Assembly (NCBI RefSeq): GCF_937863595.1
Contig: NZ_CALMGQ010000147.1
Coordinates: forward strand, 1-52,060
Reading direction: 5' to 3'
Origin: an uncultured Cytophaga sp.
Lineage (GTDB): Bacteria > Bacteroidota > Bacteroidia > Cytophagales > Cytophagaceae
DNA: 52,060 bases
Part shown: positions 16,602 to 26,348 of the stretch, piece by piece
Layout of the letters: each line of letters begins with the position of its first letter
Numbering within the stretch: position 1 is the stretch's first letter
Translations under genes and position numbers: made by a program
Notes under the pieces: model-generated
What the model saw: only the letters and a program-made list of their open reading frames with translations
Databases searched by the model: none
What the model was told of the DNA's origin: nothing

Positions 16602-16609
16602 TATCTTTG
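16602..16609 (+). promoter_or_regulatory. Putative -7 element, possible leaderless transcript
   Basis: TATCTTTG matches the TAnnTTTG consensus exactly, with ATTG ending at 16579, 22 bases upstream, as a candidate -33. The likely start codon ATG begins at 16613, only 3 bases after the element, so transcription would begin at or beside the ATG. Confidence 0.5.
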
Positions 16610-16612
16610 AAT

Positions 16613-17806
16613 ATGGTGCCTATTAAAGAATTACAATCAAAAGAGATACAGGAATTTATTCTCAAAAACAGAAAATCTGCCGTTTCTGAATTGATGTTGA
16701 AAATGCCTTCTTTTGGTATCGATAAAAAATGGGTAGCTGCGCAAATTGAAGGCGTCCAAAAAGCGCTTCTTAAATTACCTAAGTGGGCAGAAACAGAACA
16801 TATAATCTTTCCCATTCGGCTGAGCATGGAGCAATGTTCTTCAGAACGAACTGGCATTTTTAAGTCCTCTTTATTAAAAGGTAATTGCGCGGTAGATTTA
16901 ACAGGTGGCTTTGGTGTAGATGCGTATTATCTTGCACACTCTTTTAATCACGTTTTCTATATTGAACAACAAGAAGAACTGGCACAAATAGCCGCCCATA
17001 ATTTTTCTACCCTCAATCAAGAAAATATTACCGTTTTGGTTGGCAATTCTGATGTTTTGTTAAAATCAATTCCAGAACCTATTGATGTAATCTATCTAGA
17101 CCCTGCCCGCAGAAAAGAAACACAAAAGGTTTTTAAATTAAGCGATTGTGAACCAAATGTTATTGAGAACCAAGATTTTTACTTCCGCTTAAGTAATACC
17201 ATTTTGATAAAGACGTCTCCCATGTTGGATATTTCGGAAGCGATGCGACAATTGAAAGGAGTTAAAAAAATTTATATCGTAAGTGTAGACAACGAATGTA
17301 AGGAAGTGCTATATCAATTAGAAAAGAACTTTTCTTCAGAACCCGATTTCTATTGCATTCATGATTATAAAAAATCCATTCAATCGTTTTCCTTTAACCA
17401 ATCCTTAGAGAATTCTTTTAAAGCACCTCTTTCCAATCCACTTAAATTTATCTATGAGCCAAACCCTTCTGTCTTAAAAGCGGGAGGCTTTAATGCTATT
17501 GCAAATACGTACAAGGTATTTAAATTGCATGCATCATCACATCTATATAGTTCGGATGTATATATAAAAGATTTTCCAGGCAGAGTCTTTATTTTAACAA
17601 ACCAAATTGGCTATTCTAAAAAAGAAGTTCAAGCGCACATACCAGAAGGAAAAGCAAATATACAGGTGCGCAACTTTCCCGATTCGGTAGAAAATATTCG
17701 AAAAAAAACAGGACTTAAAGATGGTGGTAACATTTTTATATTTGCTACCACCTTACAAGATTCTTCTAAAACCTTACTTATTTGTGAAAAATATGTTTCA
17801 GCTTAA
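16613..17806 (+). CDS. Class I SAM-dependent methyltransferase with THUMP-like domain
   Basis: A 397-residue protein if started at Met13 of the open frame. The SAM-binding motif I is [17 protein letters not shown], and the catalytic-type motif is [18 protein letters not shown]. This combination, with an N-terminal helical region and a C-terminal ferredoxin/THUMP-like domain, is seen in a family of Bacteroidota methyltransferases thought to act on RNA; the target is not established. The start at 16613 is preferred because the putative -7 element at 16602-16609 would leave the longer form (16577) untranscribed. The gene converges on rmlA with a 4-base overlap at the stops and no intervening terminator. 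Confidence 0.8.
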   Translation: MVPIKELQSKEIQEFILKNRKSAVSELMLKMPSFGIDKKWVAAQIEGVQKALLKLPKWAETEHIIFPIRLSMEQCSSERTGIFKSSLLKGNCAVDLTGGFGVDAYYLAHSFNHVFYIEQQEELAQIAAHNFSTLNQENITVLVGNSDVLLKSIPEPIDVIYLDPARRKETQKVFKLSDCEPNVIENQDFYFRLSNTILIKTSPMLDISEAMRQLKGVKKIYIVSVDNECKEVLYQLEKNFSSEPDFYCIHDYKKSIQSFSFNQSLENSFKAPLSNPLKFIYEPNPSVLKAGGFNAIANTYKVFKLHASSHLYSSDVYIKDFPGRVFILTNQIGYSKKEVQAHIPEGKANIQVRNFPDSVENIRKKTGLKDGGNIFIFATTLQDSSKTLLICEKYVSA

Positions 17807-18672
17807 TATTTAGCTTGTGTTAAGCCAAGCAAATACTGACCATATCCACTTTTCATCAACGGCTTAGCCAATGCTTCTAATTGTTCTTTATTTATAAATT
17901 TCATGGTGTACGCAACTTCTTCGATACAACCAACTTTCAAGCCTTGACGTTCTTCAATAACGCGAACAAATTCCCCTGCCTGCATCAAAGAAGCAAAAGT
18001 ACCTGTATCCAGCCAAGCGGTACCTCTATTGAGTACAGCCACTTTTAATTTCTTCTGTTCTAAATAAATTTTATTTACGTCGGTAATTTCAAGTTCCCCT
18101 CTTGGGCTTGGCTTTAAGTTTTTAGCGATTTCAACGACACTGTTGTCGTAAAAATAAACACCTGGTACTGCATAATTTGATTTTGGATGCTCTGGTTTTT
18201 CTTCGATTGACAAGGCATTCATATCGGCATCAAAATCTACCACACCATAACGCTCGGGGTCTGTAACGTGATATGCAAAAATAACAGCACCCTCGGGGTC
18301 GTTATGTGAATGCAACAATCTACCCAATCCTGAACCATAGAAGATGTTATCGCCTAAGATCAAGGCTACTTTATCCGATCCAATAAAATTCTCTCCGATC
18401 ACAAATGCTTGCGCCAAGCCATCTGGGGAAGGCTGCACCGCATACTCGAACTTACAACCCAATGAAGAACCGTCTCCCAATAATTTTTGAAAGTTCGGCA
18501 AGTCTTGAGGTGTTGAAATAATTAAAATTTCTTTAATGCCAGCCAACATCAAACACGACAGCGGATAGTATATCATCGGCTTATCGTACACAGGCATCAT
18601 TTGTTTACTCATTGCCATGGTTAACGGATGCAATCTAGATCCTGTACCCCCAGCTAATAATATACCTTTCAT
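17803..18672 (-). CDS. rmlA: Glucose-1-phosphate thymidylyltransferase
   Basis: RmlA (RfbA) condenses glucose-1-phosphate with dTTP to dTDP-glucose, the entry point to dTDP-deoxysugars. The 289-residue length is exactly typical. The nucleotide-binding motif [16 protein letters not shown] is at the N-terminus, followed by [18 protein letters not shown], and [12 protein letters not shown] and [13 protein letters not shown] are characteristic of this enzyme rather than other sugar nucleotidyltransferases. It is the last gene of a five-gene minus-strand nucleotide-sugar operon and follows rmlB by 24 bases. RmlC and RmlD, which would complete dTDP-rhamnose, are not in the window. Confidence 0.96.
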   Translation of the reverse strand: MKGILLAGGTGSRLHPLTMAMSKQMMPVYDKPMIYYPLSCLMLAGIKEILIISTPQDLPNFQKLLGDGSSLGCKFEYAVQPSPDGLAQAFVIGENFIGSDKVALILGDNIFYGSGLGRLLHSHNDPEGAVIFAYHVTDPERYGVVDFDADMNALSIEEKPEHPKSNYAVPGVYFYDNSVVEIAKNLKPSPRGELEITDVNKIYLEQKKLKVAVLNRGTAWLDTGTFASLMQAGEFVRVIEERQGLKVGCIEEVAYTMKFINKEQLEALAKPLMKSGYGQYLLGLTQAKY

Positions 18673-18696
18673 ATTTTTGTGTTTAAAAATGAATGA

Positions 18697-19761
18697 TTAG
18701 TTATTTAAATATTGTTTTGCATAGTACGACTCATATTCACCTGAAGTGATTTTGTCCATCCATGCCTGATTCTGCAAATACCAATCAATCGTGAGACTTA
18801 AACCCTGTTCAAATGTAACCGAAGGAACCCAGCCCAATTCGTCTTTAATTTTAGTTGCATCTATAGCATATCTAAAATCATGCCCTGCACGATCCGTAAC
18901 GTAGGAAATTAATTTTGCACTCGCACCTGCTGCTCTTCCTAATTTCTGATCCATTTGTGTACACAACAACTGAATCAAATCGATATTCGTCCATTCATTA
19001 TGCCCTCCGATATTGTACGTTTCTCCTACTTTCCCTTCGTGAAATACGGTATCAATAGCACGTGCATGGTCAATAACAAATAACCAATCTCTAATATTTT
19101 CACCTTTTCCATAAACTGGCAAGGGTTTATTTTGCTGAATGTTATTTATAAATAAAGGAAGTAATTTTTCAGGAAATTGATTGGGTCCATAATTATTGGA
19201 GCAATTTGTCAATACAACAGGCAACTTATATGTATTGTGATAGGCACGAACAAAGTGATCCGAAGATGCTTTAGAAGCTGAGTACGGCGATTGTGGATCA
19301 TACGAAGTATCTTCTAAAAAGAAACTACCATCATGCAAGGAACCATATACTTCATCTGTTGAAACATGGTAAAAGCGTTTGCCTTCGAAACCTGTTTTCT
19401 TCCATGCATCTTTTGCTGCATTTAATAAATTAACTGTCCCTACAACATTTGTAACAACAAAATCCATAGGTGCAACAATAGATCGATCTACGTGAGACTC
19501 TGCAGCCAAATGTATGATGCCATCAAATGCATATTTTGAAAAAAGCGATTGAATATACGTTGCATCAGCAATATCTCCCTTTTCAAAAATATAATTTTTT
19601 GCTTTTTCAATATCTTTTATGTTCTCAAGATTGCCCGCGTAGGTAAGTTTATCGAGATTGACAATAAGATATTCTGGATATTTATTTACAAACAAACGCA
19701 CCACGTGAGAACCAATAAAACCTGCCCCTCCCGTAATTAATAGTGTTTTTTTAGTACTCAT
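18697..19761 (-). CDS. rmlB: dTDP-glucose 4,6-dehydratase
   Basis: RmlB (RfbB) converts dTDP-glucose to dTDP-4-keto-6-deoxyglucose with a bound NAD. The 354-residue extended SDR protein has the NAD motif TGGAGFIGSHVVRLF at the N-terminus, HLAAESHVDRSI, the active-site STDEVYGSL, and YSASKASSDHFVRAYH with the catalytic Tyr-x3-Lys. NCSNNYGPNQFPEKLLPL is typical of RmlB. It lies between rmlA (24 bases) and the UDP-sugar dehydrogenase gene (3 bases). The product is a branch point for rhamnose, fucosamine, quinovosamine and other deoxysugars; which one is made here cannot be told from this window. Confidence 0.97.
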   Translation of the reverse strand: MSTKKTLLITGGAGFIGSHVVRLFVNKYPEYLIVNLDKLTYAGNLENIKDIEKAKNYIFEKGDIADATYIQSLFSKYAFDGIIHLAAESHVDRSIVAPMDFVVTNVVGTVNLLNAAKDAWKKTGFEGKRFYHVSTDEVYGSLHDGSFFLEDTSYDPQSPYSASKASSDHFVRAYHNTYKLPVVLTNCSNNYGPNQFPEKLLPLFINNIQQNKPLPVYGKGENIRDWLFVIDHARAIDTVFHEGKVGETYNIGGHNEWTNIDLIQLLCTQMDQKLGRAAGASAKLISYVTDRAGHDFRYAIDATKIKDELGWVPSVTFEQGLSLTIDWYLQNQAWMDKITSGEYESYYAKQYLNN

Positions 19762-19764
19762 TAT

Positions 19765-21063
19765 TTATAATGTCCAATAAGGTTTTATGTGAGTTGACTT
19801 TCTGTAGACTGCTTTTAAATCTACAAATAACCCTTGCTCGCTTAATAAATTTTCGAAGTAAGTAATCTCTTTATTTAAATAATCTGAATGTGGTACAGCC
19901 AAAATTACAACATCATACAACTCTTTTATTTCAGAATTAAATTCAAGATTGTATTCATGCTTAAATTCTTCAAAAGATGCATATGGATCTACTGCATCAA
20001 TTTTTAAACTATACGTTTGCAATTCTTTTATTAAATCTGCCACCTTAGAATTGCGAATGTCTTCAACGTTTTCTTTAAACGTAACGCCTAAAACAAGCAC
20101 GCGCGCTTTTGAAATATCCTTTCCAGATGTGATCAATGTTGTTACAATTTTTTTTGCAACATGCATGGGCATCTGATCGTTAATCATTCTGCCACTTAAA
20201 ATCACATTCGGGTTCAATCCCAATTTGCGCGCTTTATAGGTAAGATAGTAGGGATCCACACCAATACAATGGCCGCCAACTAAGCCTGGCGAAAATGGCA
20301 AGAAATTCCATTTAGTACGTGCCGCTTCTAATACTTCAAAGGTGTTGATTTCTAATTTATCACAAATAGTAGAAAGCTCGTTCATCAAGGCAATGTTTAC
20401 ATCACGTTGGGTGTTTTCAATAATCTTAGCTGCTTCTGCTACTTTAATCGAAGATGCTTTATGAATACCTGCATCTACTACTAATTCGTATACACGTGCG
20501 ACTACTTCTAAACTTTCAGCATCTGAAGCAGCAACAACTTTTGTAATTTTAGAAAGCGTATGTTCTTTATCCCCCGGATTAATTCGTTCTGGAGAGTAAC
20601 CAACTTTAAAATCTTTCCCTAATTTCAAACCCGAAAGTTCTTCTAATAAAGGAATACAATCTTCTTCTGTACAGCCTGGATAAACGGTAGATTCATACAC
20701 CACGTAATCTCCTTTTTTCAAAACTGCACCTATTGTTTTAGTTGCAGAAAGTAACGGTGTTAAGTCTGGTTGATTAAACACATCAATCGGTGTAGGAACC
20801 GTAACAATAAAAAACGATGCTTGTTTCAGAATAGACAATTCGTTTGTAAACGTGATGTCGCTATTTTCGAAATCTGAGGCAGCTAATTCCCCACTTGGAT
20901 CTACACTTCTTTTCATCAATTCTATTCTATTAGAATTGATGTCAAAACCAATCACTTGTATTTTTTTTGCAAATGCTAAGGCAATAGGCAAGCCTACATA
21001 GCCTAAACCTATTACCGCTAGCTTTTGTTTTTTATCAATCAGTTCTTGATGAAATACATTCAT
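19765..21063 (-). CDS. UDP-N-acetylhexosamine 6-dehydrogenase (TviB/WecC-type nucleotide sugar dehydrogenase)
   Basis: An NAD-dependent dehydrogenase that oxidises C6 of a UDP-sugar to a uronic acid. The N-terminal NAD motif is AVIGLGYVGLPIALAFA, and the catalytic Cys lies in PGLVGGHCIGVDPYYLTYKA. VPTPIDVFNQPDLTPL and ESTVYPGCTEE are typical of the TviB/WbpO/WecC branch, which acts on UDP-N-acetylhexosamines, rather than the UDP-glucose branch seen at 22257. The 432-residue length fits. The neighbouring genes in the operon are uxs and rmlB (gaps of 10 and 3 bases). The exact substrate, UDP-GlcNAc or UDP-GalNAc, cannot be settled by eye. Confidence 0.88.
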   Translation of the reverse strand: MNVFHQELIDKKQKLAVIGLGYVGLPIALAFAKKIQVIGFDINSNRIELMKRSVDPSGELAASDFENSDITFTNELSILKQASFFIVTVPTPIDVFNQPDLTPLLSATKTIGAVLKKGDYVVYESTVYPGCTEEDCIPLLEELSGLKLGKDFKVGYSPERINPGDKEHTLSKITKVVAASDAESLEVVARVYELVVDAGIHKASSIKVAEAAKIIENTQRDVNIALMNELSTICDKLEINTFEVLEAARTKWNFLPFSPGLVGGHCIGVDPYYLTYKARKLGLNPNVILSGRMINDQMPMHVAKKIVTTLITSGKDISKARVLVLGVTFKENVEDIRNSKVADLIKELQTYSLKIDAVDPYASFEEFKHEYNLEFNSEIKELYDVVILAVPHSDYLNKEITYFENLLSEQGLFVDLKAVYRKSTHIKPYWTL

Positions 21064-21073
21064 TTAAAAAAAA

Positions 21074-22054
21074 TTAATTCTTTTTGAATTCTTTAGGCAA
21101 TACATCCCAATCTTCTTTCGGAAGGGACTTGAAATATTCATAGGTTATTTTTAAACCTTCTTCTCTAGTTACTTTCGGTTCCCACTTCAATAATTCTCTT
21201 GCCTTTGTAATATCCGGTTTACGTTGTTTTGGATCATCTGTAGGTAATGGTTTAAATATCACTTTTACATTTGACCCCGTAAGCTTAATGATTTCTTGCG
21301 CAAATTCATTGATTGTAATTTCAACTGGATTGCCAATGTTTACAGGATATGCATAATCGCTCATTAATAAACGATAAATCCCTTCCACTAAATCACTCAC
21401 ATAACAGAATGAACGTGTTTGTGTACCGTCGCCAAAAGAAGTTAAATCTTCGCCACGTAATGCCTGACCAATAAATGCGGGCAATACACGACCATCATTC
21501 AGGCGCATACGTGGTCCATACGTATTGAATATACGAACGATACGTGTTTCTACTTCATGGTATGTATGATACGCCATTGTAATTGCTTCTTGAAAACGTT
21601 TCGCTTCATCATATACCCCACGCGGACCAATTGGATTTACATTACCCCAATAATCTTCCGTTTGTGGATGTACCAATGGATCGCCATATACTTCAGAAGT
21701 AGATGCAATCAACATGCGTGCTTTTTTAGCACGTGCCAAACCCAATAAATTGTGCGTTCCAAGAGAACCTACTTTTAATGTTTGAATGGGAATTTTTAAA
21801 TAATCAATCGGAGATGCAGGAGATGCAAAGTGAAGTATATAATCTAAATCTCCAGCAACATGTACAAACTTAGATACATCGTGATTGTAAAATTCAAAAT
21901 TTTCTAACTTAAATAAATGCTCAATATTTTTAAGATTTCCCGTAATCAAATTGTCCATACCAATAACATGGTAATCTTCTTTGATAAAACGATCACATAA
22001 GTGTGATCCTAAAAAGCCAGCGGCCCCTGTTATAAGTACTCTTTTTCTTGACAT
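21074..22054 (-). CDS. uxs: UDP-glucuronate decarboxylase (UDP-xylose synthase)
   Basis: An extended SDR that decarboxylates UDP-glucuronate to UDP-xylose using bound NAD. The 326 residues show [16 protein letters not shown] at the N-terminus, the diagnostic [46 protein letters not shown] with the catalytic Tyr-x3-Lys, and [17 protein letters not shown]. These are specific to UXS compared with other SDR sugar enzymes. Its substrate is the product of ugd, the gene just upstream in transcription order, so the two form a UDP-glucose to UDP-xylose path. The 202-base spacer to ugd contains a long inverted repeat. Confidence 0.95.
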   Translation of the reverse strand: MSRKRVLITGAAGFLGSHLCDRFIKEDYHVIGMDNLITGNLKNIEHLFKLENFEFYNHDVSKFVHVAGDLDYILHFASPASPIDYLKIPIQTLKVGSLGTHNLLGLARAKKARMLIASTSEVYGDPLVHPQTEDYWGNVNPIGPRGVYDEAKRFQEAITMAYHTYHEVETRIVRIFNTYGPRMRLNDGRVLPAFIGQALRGEDLTSFGDGTQTRSFCYVSDLVEGIYRLLMSDYAYPVNIGNPVEITINEFAQEIIKLTGSNVKVIFKPLPTDDPKQRKPDITKARELLKWEPKVTREEGLKITYEYFKSLPKEDWDVLPKEFKKN

Positions 22055-22099
22055 TATTCTTATTTTTTTAAATGGGTTTTCCTATTGAAAGATGCGATA

Positions 22100-22233
22100 A
22101 AATCCCAAATGACAAAAAACAAATTCCAAACCTACATGGAGTAAATTCCAAATTCCAAACGGGATAGGAAAACCAATTAAAATTATTTGAAATCTATATC
22201 CGTTTGTTTTTTGTTTTTTGTGTTTTGGAATTT
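22100..22233. repeat. Intergenic TTCCAAA-type inverted repeat, copy B
   Basis: The arms 22100-22131 and 22202-22233 pair at about 26 of 32 positions. Between them a second, nested pair is visible: caaacgggatag near 22156 against ctatatccgtttg near 22194. The arms consist of AAATTCCAAA and TTTTGTGTTTTGGAATTT-type units, like copy A at 1731-1798. It lies in the ugd-uxs spacer and would fold into a large cruciform or RNA hairpin. Confidence 0.6.
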
Positions 22234-22256
22234 CTACACTGATTTACGATTTACTA

Positions 22257-23576
22257 CTAAGCCCTAAGTCCGATACAGTAGTACTCAAAGCCCAAGTCTT
22301 TCATTTCTTTCGGATCGTATACATTTCGTCCGTCAAAAATAACTTTACCTTTCATTTTGCTTTTGACAACATCAAAATCAGGTGAACGGAATTCCGACCA
22401 TTCCGTTACAATAAGTAAGGCATCAATCCCTTCTAATGCTTCCAAAGGATCTTGTGCGTATGTGATCGTATCTTTTAATGTATGCGAGGCTTCTTGCATT
22501 GCAACTGGATCGTAAGCAATAACTGTAGCACCCGCTTTTAACAACTCAGGGATAATAACCAATGAAGGAGCTTCTCGCATATCGTCTGTTTTTGGTTTAA
22601 AAGACAAGCCCCAAACTCCAAACTTTTTGCCTTTAAGGTCGTTATTGAAATGCTTGTTTACTTTTTTCACAAGCACATATTTTTGATCGTCGTTCACATC
22701 TTCAACTGCGCTCAATACGCGCATGTCGTAGCCATGTTGTTTGGCAGTTTTAATCAATGCTTTCACATCTTTTGGAAAACAAGAACCGCCATACCCTACG
22801 CCTGGATATATGAATTTATTTCCTATACGTGCATCGGAACCAATTCCTTTGCGCACTAAGTTTACATCCGCACCAACAATTTCGCACAAATTTGCAATAT
22901 CATTCATGAAGCTGATTTTAGTTGCAAGCATAGAATTTGCTGCATATTTTGTCATCTCTGCAGAAGGGATATCCATGAAGTAAATCGGATGCCCGTTCAA
23001 TAAAAATGGCTTGTATAATTTACGCATAGTTGCTTCTGCTTCTGGAGCATCTATACCCACTACGATACGATCGGGCTTCATAAAATCGTCAATCGCAGCA
23101 CCTTCTTTCAAAAACTCTGGGTTTGAAGATACATAAGACTTAAGGGAAGAATTGCGTTTAGACAATTCATCTGTCAATGCTTTTTTCACTTTTAATGAAG
23201 TGCCTACAGGTACGGTACTTTTGGTAACAACAACCATATCATGTTGCATGGTTTGCCCTACAGATGCAGCAACTGCCAATACATATTTCAAATCTGCACT
23301 ACCATCTTCCCCTGGAGGAGTTCCAACAGCAATAAATGCTACCTCTGCTCCAATAATGCTCTCCGCTAAATTGGTAGAAAACTTCAAACGTCCTTTTTTA
23401 AAGTTGCGTTCAACCATTTCTTCCAAGCCTGGCTCGTAAATAGGTAAAATACCATTTTTAAGATTGTCGATTTTCTTTTGATCGATATCCACGCAAACGA
23501 CTTCCATTCCTACTTCTGCAAAACACGTTCCAGTTACTAAACCAACGTATCCAGTACCAACGATTACTATTTTCAT
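22257..23576 (-). CDS. ugd: UDP-glucose 6-dehydrogenase
   Basis: This enzyme oxidises UDP-glucose twice, with two NAD, to UDP-glucuronate. The 439-residue protein begins [20 protein letters not shown], with the Rossmann motif, and continues with [13 protein letters not shown], which is typical of UDP-glucose dehydrogenases. [22 protein letters not shown] and STVPVGTS segments follow. The catalytic Cys is in [16 protein letters not shown]. It is the first gene of the minus-strand operon ugd, uxs, TviB-type dehydrogenase, rmlB, rmlA. UDP-glucuronate feeds uxs directly. Together the operon supplies acidic, pentose and deoxy sugars for exopolysaccharide or lipopolysaccharide. Confidence 0.97.
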   Translation of the reverse strand: MKIVIVGTGYVGLVTGTCFAEVGMEVVCVDIDQKKIDNLKNGILPIYEPGLEEMVERNFKKGRLKFSTNLAESIIGAEVAFIAVGTPPGEDGSADLKYVLAVAASVGQTMQHDMVVVTKSTVPVGTSLKVKKALTDELSKRNSSLKSYVSSNPEFLKEGAAIDDFMKPDRIVVGIDAPEAEATMRKLYKPFLLNGHPIYFMDIPSAEMTKYAANSMLATKISFMNDIANLCEIVGADVNLVRKGIGSDARIGNKFIYPGVGYGGSCFPKDVKALIKTAKQHGYDMRVLSAVEDVNDDQKYVLVKKVNKHFNNDLKGKKFGVWGLSFKPKTDDMREAPSLVIIPELLKAGATVIAYDPVAMQEASHTLKDTITYAQDPLEALEGIDALLIVTEWSEFRSPDFDVVKSKMKGKVIFDGRNVYDPKEMKDLGFEYYCIGLRA

Positions 23577-23707
23577 TCTTACTATTTAAAAAGATTTCAT
23601 GGCAAGATATAAAATATAGGTCTATATTCCTTTAATACAGTTAAAAAAACAACCCAAATACCAGCACGCACGTATCACTATTTCATAGACTGTAACCGTG
23701 TATTCTT

Positions 23708-23926
23708 ATGAAAAAGTCCAAACTTTTTAAAGTTTTCGTACTCGAAGACAATTTAACAAACAGAGATAAAATCAGGGAAGAATTAAAGGAGAAAAATTAC
23801 TCCATTCATTTCTTTTCGAAAGATAACAATGTATTTGATTTATTGCGATTTACGCCTGATATTCTAATACACGACTACTTCAAAAATAAAATAACCCATT
23901 GTCATAAATGGAATGTAGCATATTAG
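23708..23926 (+). CDS. Short receiver-like protein, probably truncated
   Basis: A 72-residue protein. Its first 55 residues look like the start of a response-regulator receiver domain: KVFVLEDNLTNRDKIREELK, with the acidic pair after strand 1, then a second strand and FTPDILIHDYF, where the phospho-acceptor Asp would lie. A normal receiver is about 115-120 residues long. Here the DxxMPxxxG segment and everything after it are missing and replaced by KNKITHCHKWNVAY. It is therefore either a decayed gene or a small orphan. It lies between divergent ugd and an acyl-CoA dehydrogenase gene 36 bases downstream. The identification rests only on the pattern. Confidence 0.5.
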   Translation: MKKSKLFKVFVLEDNLTNRDKIREELKEKNYSIHFFSKDNNVFDLLRFTPDILIHDYFKNKITHCHKWNVAY

Positions 23927-23962
23927 GTATCTTACAATATACATCTATTCCTTCCAATCTAT

Positions 23963-25102
23963 ATGAATTTTGAACCAACTGAAAATCAAGTACTCATAGC
24001 CAAGATGGCGAAAGATGTAGCTGAAAAATACATAAGACCAAATGTAATGCTATGGGATGAGAAGCAGGAATTTCCAGTGGAAACGTTCCAAAAAATGGGC
24101 GAATTTGGTCTATTAGGGGTACTTGTGCCAGAACAATACGGTGGTGCAGGTATGGGTTATTTTGAATACATCACTGCTTTGGAAGAAATTTCAAAAGTTT
24201 GTGGTTCTATTGGTTTATCAATGGCAGCTCACAATTCCTTGTGCACAGGACATATTCTAGCTTTTGGAAACGAAGAACAGAAAATGAAATACCTTCCAAA
24301 ATTAGCGAGTGGTAATTGGATTGGAGCATGGGCATTGACGGAAGCAAATACAGGTTCAGACTCTGGAAACATGAAAACCACTGCTATTCAGGATGGTGAT
24401 TATTGGATATTAAATGGTAGTAAAAACTTTATTACACATGCCAAATCCTCTCATGTTGCGGTCGTATTAGCACGACATACAGATAACACAGACAAACGAT
24501 TTTCAACTGCATTCATCATTGAAAAAGGTACAGCTGGTTTCACTAGCGGTAGAAAAGAAAATAAACTAGGAATGCGCGCTTCCGAAACCTGTGAATTACT
24601 CTTAGATAACGTACGCATACATAAAAGTCAGGTTTTGGGGAATGTTGGCGATGGCTTTAAACAAGCCATGAAGGTTTTGGATGGAGGAAGGATTTCAATC
24701 GCTGCATTGAGTTTAGGTATTGCGCAAGGCGCATTTGAAGCGGCTTTACAGTATTCAAAAGAACGTCAGCAATTCAACCAACCCATTGGTAATTTTCAGG
24801 GCATTTCATTTAAACTTGCTGATATGGCAACGGAAATTGAAGCGGCGCGGTTACTAACTTACAAAGCGGCCGATATGAAAATGAAGGGTTTGCCCATGAC
24901 ACGAGAAGCAGCTATGGCTAAATTATATGCTTCAGAAGTAGCTGTAAAGACTGCAAACGATGCGGTACAAATTTTTGGAGGGTACGGATACACCAAAGAT
25001 TACCCCGTAGAGAAGTTTTATAGAGATGCAAAACTCTGTACAATTGGCGAAGGAACTTCTGAAATACAGAAAATTGTGATTGCCAAGTCTTTACAAAAAT
25101 AA
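23963..25102 (+). CDS. Acyl-CoA dehydrogenase
   Basis: A flavoenzyme that oxidises acyl-CoA to trans-2-enoyl-CoA, passing electrons to electron-transfer flavoprotein. The 379 residues match the family length. Signatures are [19 protein letters not shown] (flavin and substrate contact), [46 protein letters not shown], and the C-terminal [21 protein letters not shown] with [14 protein letters not shown], where the Glu of EGT is the probable catalytic base. The short- or branched-chain type is most likely, but the chain length cannot be fixed from sequence alone. It is not in an obvious beta-oxidation operon; rpsU follows with its own promoter. Confidence 0.93.
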   Translation: MNFEPTENQVLIAKMAKDVAEKYIRPNVMLWDEKQEFPVETFQKMGEFGLLGVLVPEQYGGAGMGYFEYITALEEISKVCGSIGLSMAAHNSLCTGHILAFGNEEQKMKYLPKLASGNWIGAWALTEANTGSDSGNMKTTAIQDGDYWILNGSKNFITHAKSSHVAVVLARHTDNTDKRFSTAFIIEKGTAGFTSGRKENKLGMRASETCELLLDNVRIHKSQVLGNVGDGFKQAMKVLDGGRISIAALSLGIAQGAFEAALQYSKERQQFNQPIGNFQGISFKLADMATEIEAARLLTYKAADMKMKGLPMTREAAMAKLYASEVAVKTANDAVQIFGGYGYTKDYPVEKFYRDAKLCTIGEGTSEIQKIVIAKSLQK

Positions 25103-25120
25103 AATTATTCACATTCTGCA

Positions 25121-25151
25121 TTGCTTATTTAATAATGAATACGTAAATTTG
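25121..25151 (+). promoter_or_regulatory. Promoter of rpsU
   Basis: TTG at 25121-25123 and TAAATTTG at 25144-25151 are spaced by exactly 20 bases, an excellent match to the Bacteroidota -33/-7 consensus. Transcription would start near 25155, about 25 bases before the rpsU ATG. Confidence 0.75.
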
Positions 25152-25179
25152 CAGTCCTAATAAAATAAAATCAATTGTT

Positions 25180-25377
25180 ATGATCGTAATCAACATCAAA
25201 GAAAACGAGCCGATAGATAAAGCTTTAAAGCGTTTCAAAAAGAAATTTGAAAAAACAGGTGTTTTAAAAGCACTTCGTGCGCGTTCTTACTACGAGAAAA
25301 AATCTGTACGTATGAGAAAGCAAGTAATTCGTGCTTCTTACCGTCTGAAATTACAAGAAGGCGCTGCAAACGACTAG
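25180..25377 (+). CDS. rpsU: 30S ribosomal protein S21
   Basis: Small basic protein of the 30S subunit, 65 residues. It reads [23 protein letters not shown] and then [23 protein letters not shown], the typical S21 pattern of two helices. S21 sits near the anti-Shine-Dalgarno end of 16S rRNA. In Bacteroidota it is thought to help hide that sequence, which fits the weak ribosome binding sites throughout this window. It heads the conserved rpsU-xerC-hpf cluster and has a near-consensus promoter. Confidence 0.97.
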   Translation: MIVINIKENEPIDKALKRFKKKFEKTGVLKALRARSYYEKKSVRMRKQVIRASYRLKLQEGAAND

Positions 25378-25405
25378 TTTCGTTTATTTAAGATATTTTA
25401 TCTAT

Positions 25406-25441
25406 ATTGTTTTACTGGAAGTTGAATTCCTGTAAAACAAT
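25406..25441 (+). promoter_or_regulatory. Hairpin abutting the xerC start codon
   Basis: The arms attgttttac (25406-25415) and gtaaaacaat (25432-25441) pair perfectly. After one mismatch a second stem, ggaa/ttcc, closes a 6-base loop. The outer base of the stem is the base just before the xerC ATG at 25442. No T-run follows, so this is not a terminator. It could hide the translation start of xerC or serve as a processing site between rpsU and xerC. Confidence 0.55.
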
Positions 25442-26323
25442 ATGGTAAATGAATTTTTAACATATTTATCGGTCGAGAAGAGGTATTCCAAACATACCAC
25501 TGTTTCCTATAAGAACGATCTCTCGCAACTTGTTGAATATTTACTTACTACGTACGAATTTTCTACACCAGAATTTGCAAGCTACCCGATGCTTCGGAGT
25601 TGGATTGTAACACTTGTGGATCAAGAAATGCAACCTAAATCAATCAATCGAAAAATTGCTTGTTTACGTTCCTTTTATCATTTCCTTCAGAAAAAAGAAT
25701 GCATCACCAAAGATCCCACTTTAAAAATACGTGCCTTAAAAGTTAAGAAGTCGCTTCCCGTTTTTGTAGAAGAAGACAATATGATTAAACTTTTAGATCT
25801 CATTGAATTCAATAATACCTTTGAATCTACGCGTGATAAATTAGTTCTTGAATTATTGTATGCCACTGGTATACGGCTATCAGAACTCATTGGACTTAAA
25901 ACAGTAGATATTAATTTTTTTCAAAAAACAATTAAAGTTCTTGGAAAAGGAAACAAAGAACGTATCATTCCAATACACGATGCATTCATAGTACTAGCTA
26001 AAGAATACATTAATAAAAAGAAATCGGAGTCTTTTGGTAACATTAACCAATTCTTTGTCGTTACTAATAGTGGGGAGCAAGTTTATCCAATGTTCATTTA
26101 TAGATTGGTGCGAACGTATTTGGATCAGATAACCACGGTAGATAAAAGAAGTCCACACGTATTGCGTCATACTTTTGCTACCCATCTTTTAAATAAAGGT
26201 GCTGATTTAAATGCCATTAAAGATTTGTTGGGTCATACAAGTCTTGCCGCAACGCAAGTGTATACGCACAATAGCATTGATAAATTAAAATCAATATTTG
26301 ATCAAGCACACCCTAAATCATAG
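25442..26323 (+). CDS. Site-specific tyrosine recombinase, XerC/XerD family
   Basis: A tyrosine recombinase of 293 residues, the usual Xer length. The N-terminal SAM-like DNA-binding domain begins FLTYLSVEKRYSKHTTVSYKNDL. The catalytic domain carries LLYATGIRLSELIGLK (first Arg), GKGNKERIIPI (Lys), SPHVLRHTFATHLLNKGADL (His-x2-Arg), LLGHTSLAATQVYTH (His and the nucleophilic Tyr). Xer proteins resolve chromosome dimers at dif. In Bacteroidota this gene sits beside rpsU and hpf, as here, and is usually called xerC; a second Xer protein is normally encoded elsewhere. A strong hairpin covers the bases before its ATG. Confidence 0.93.
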   Translation: MVNEFLTYLSVEKRYSKHTTVSYKNDLSQLVEYLLTTYEFSTPEFASYPMLRSWIVTLVDQEMQPKSINRKIACLRSFYHFLQKKECITKDPTLKIRALKVKKSLPVFVEEDNMIKLLDLIEFNNTFESTRDKLVLELLYATGIRLSELIGLKTVDINFFQKTIKVLGKGNKERIIPIHDAFIVLAKEYINKKKSESFGNINQFFVVTNSGEQVYPMFIYRLVRTYLDQITTVDKRSPHVLRHTFATHLLNKGADLNAIKDLLGHTSLAATQVYTHNSIDKLKSIFDQAHPKS

Positions 26324-26348
26324 TATTTACCCTTTAAAATTAGAACGT

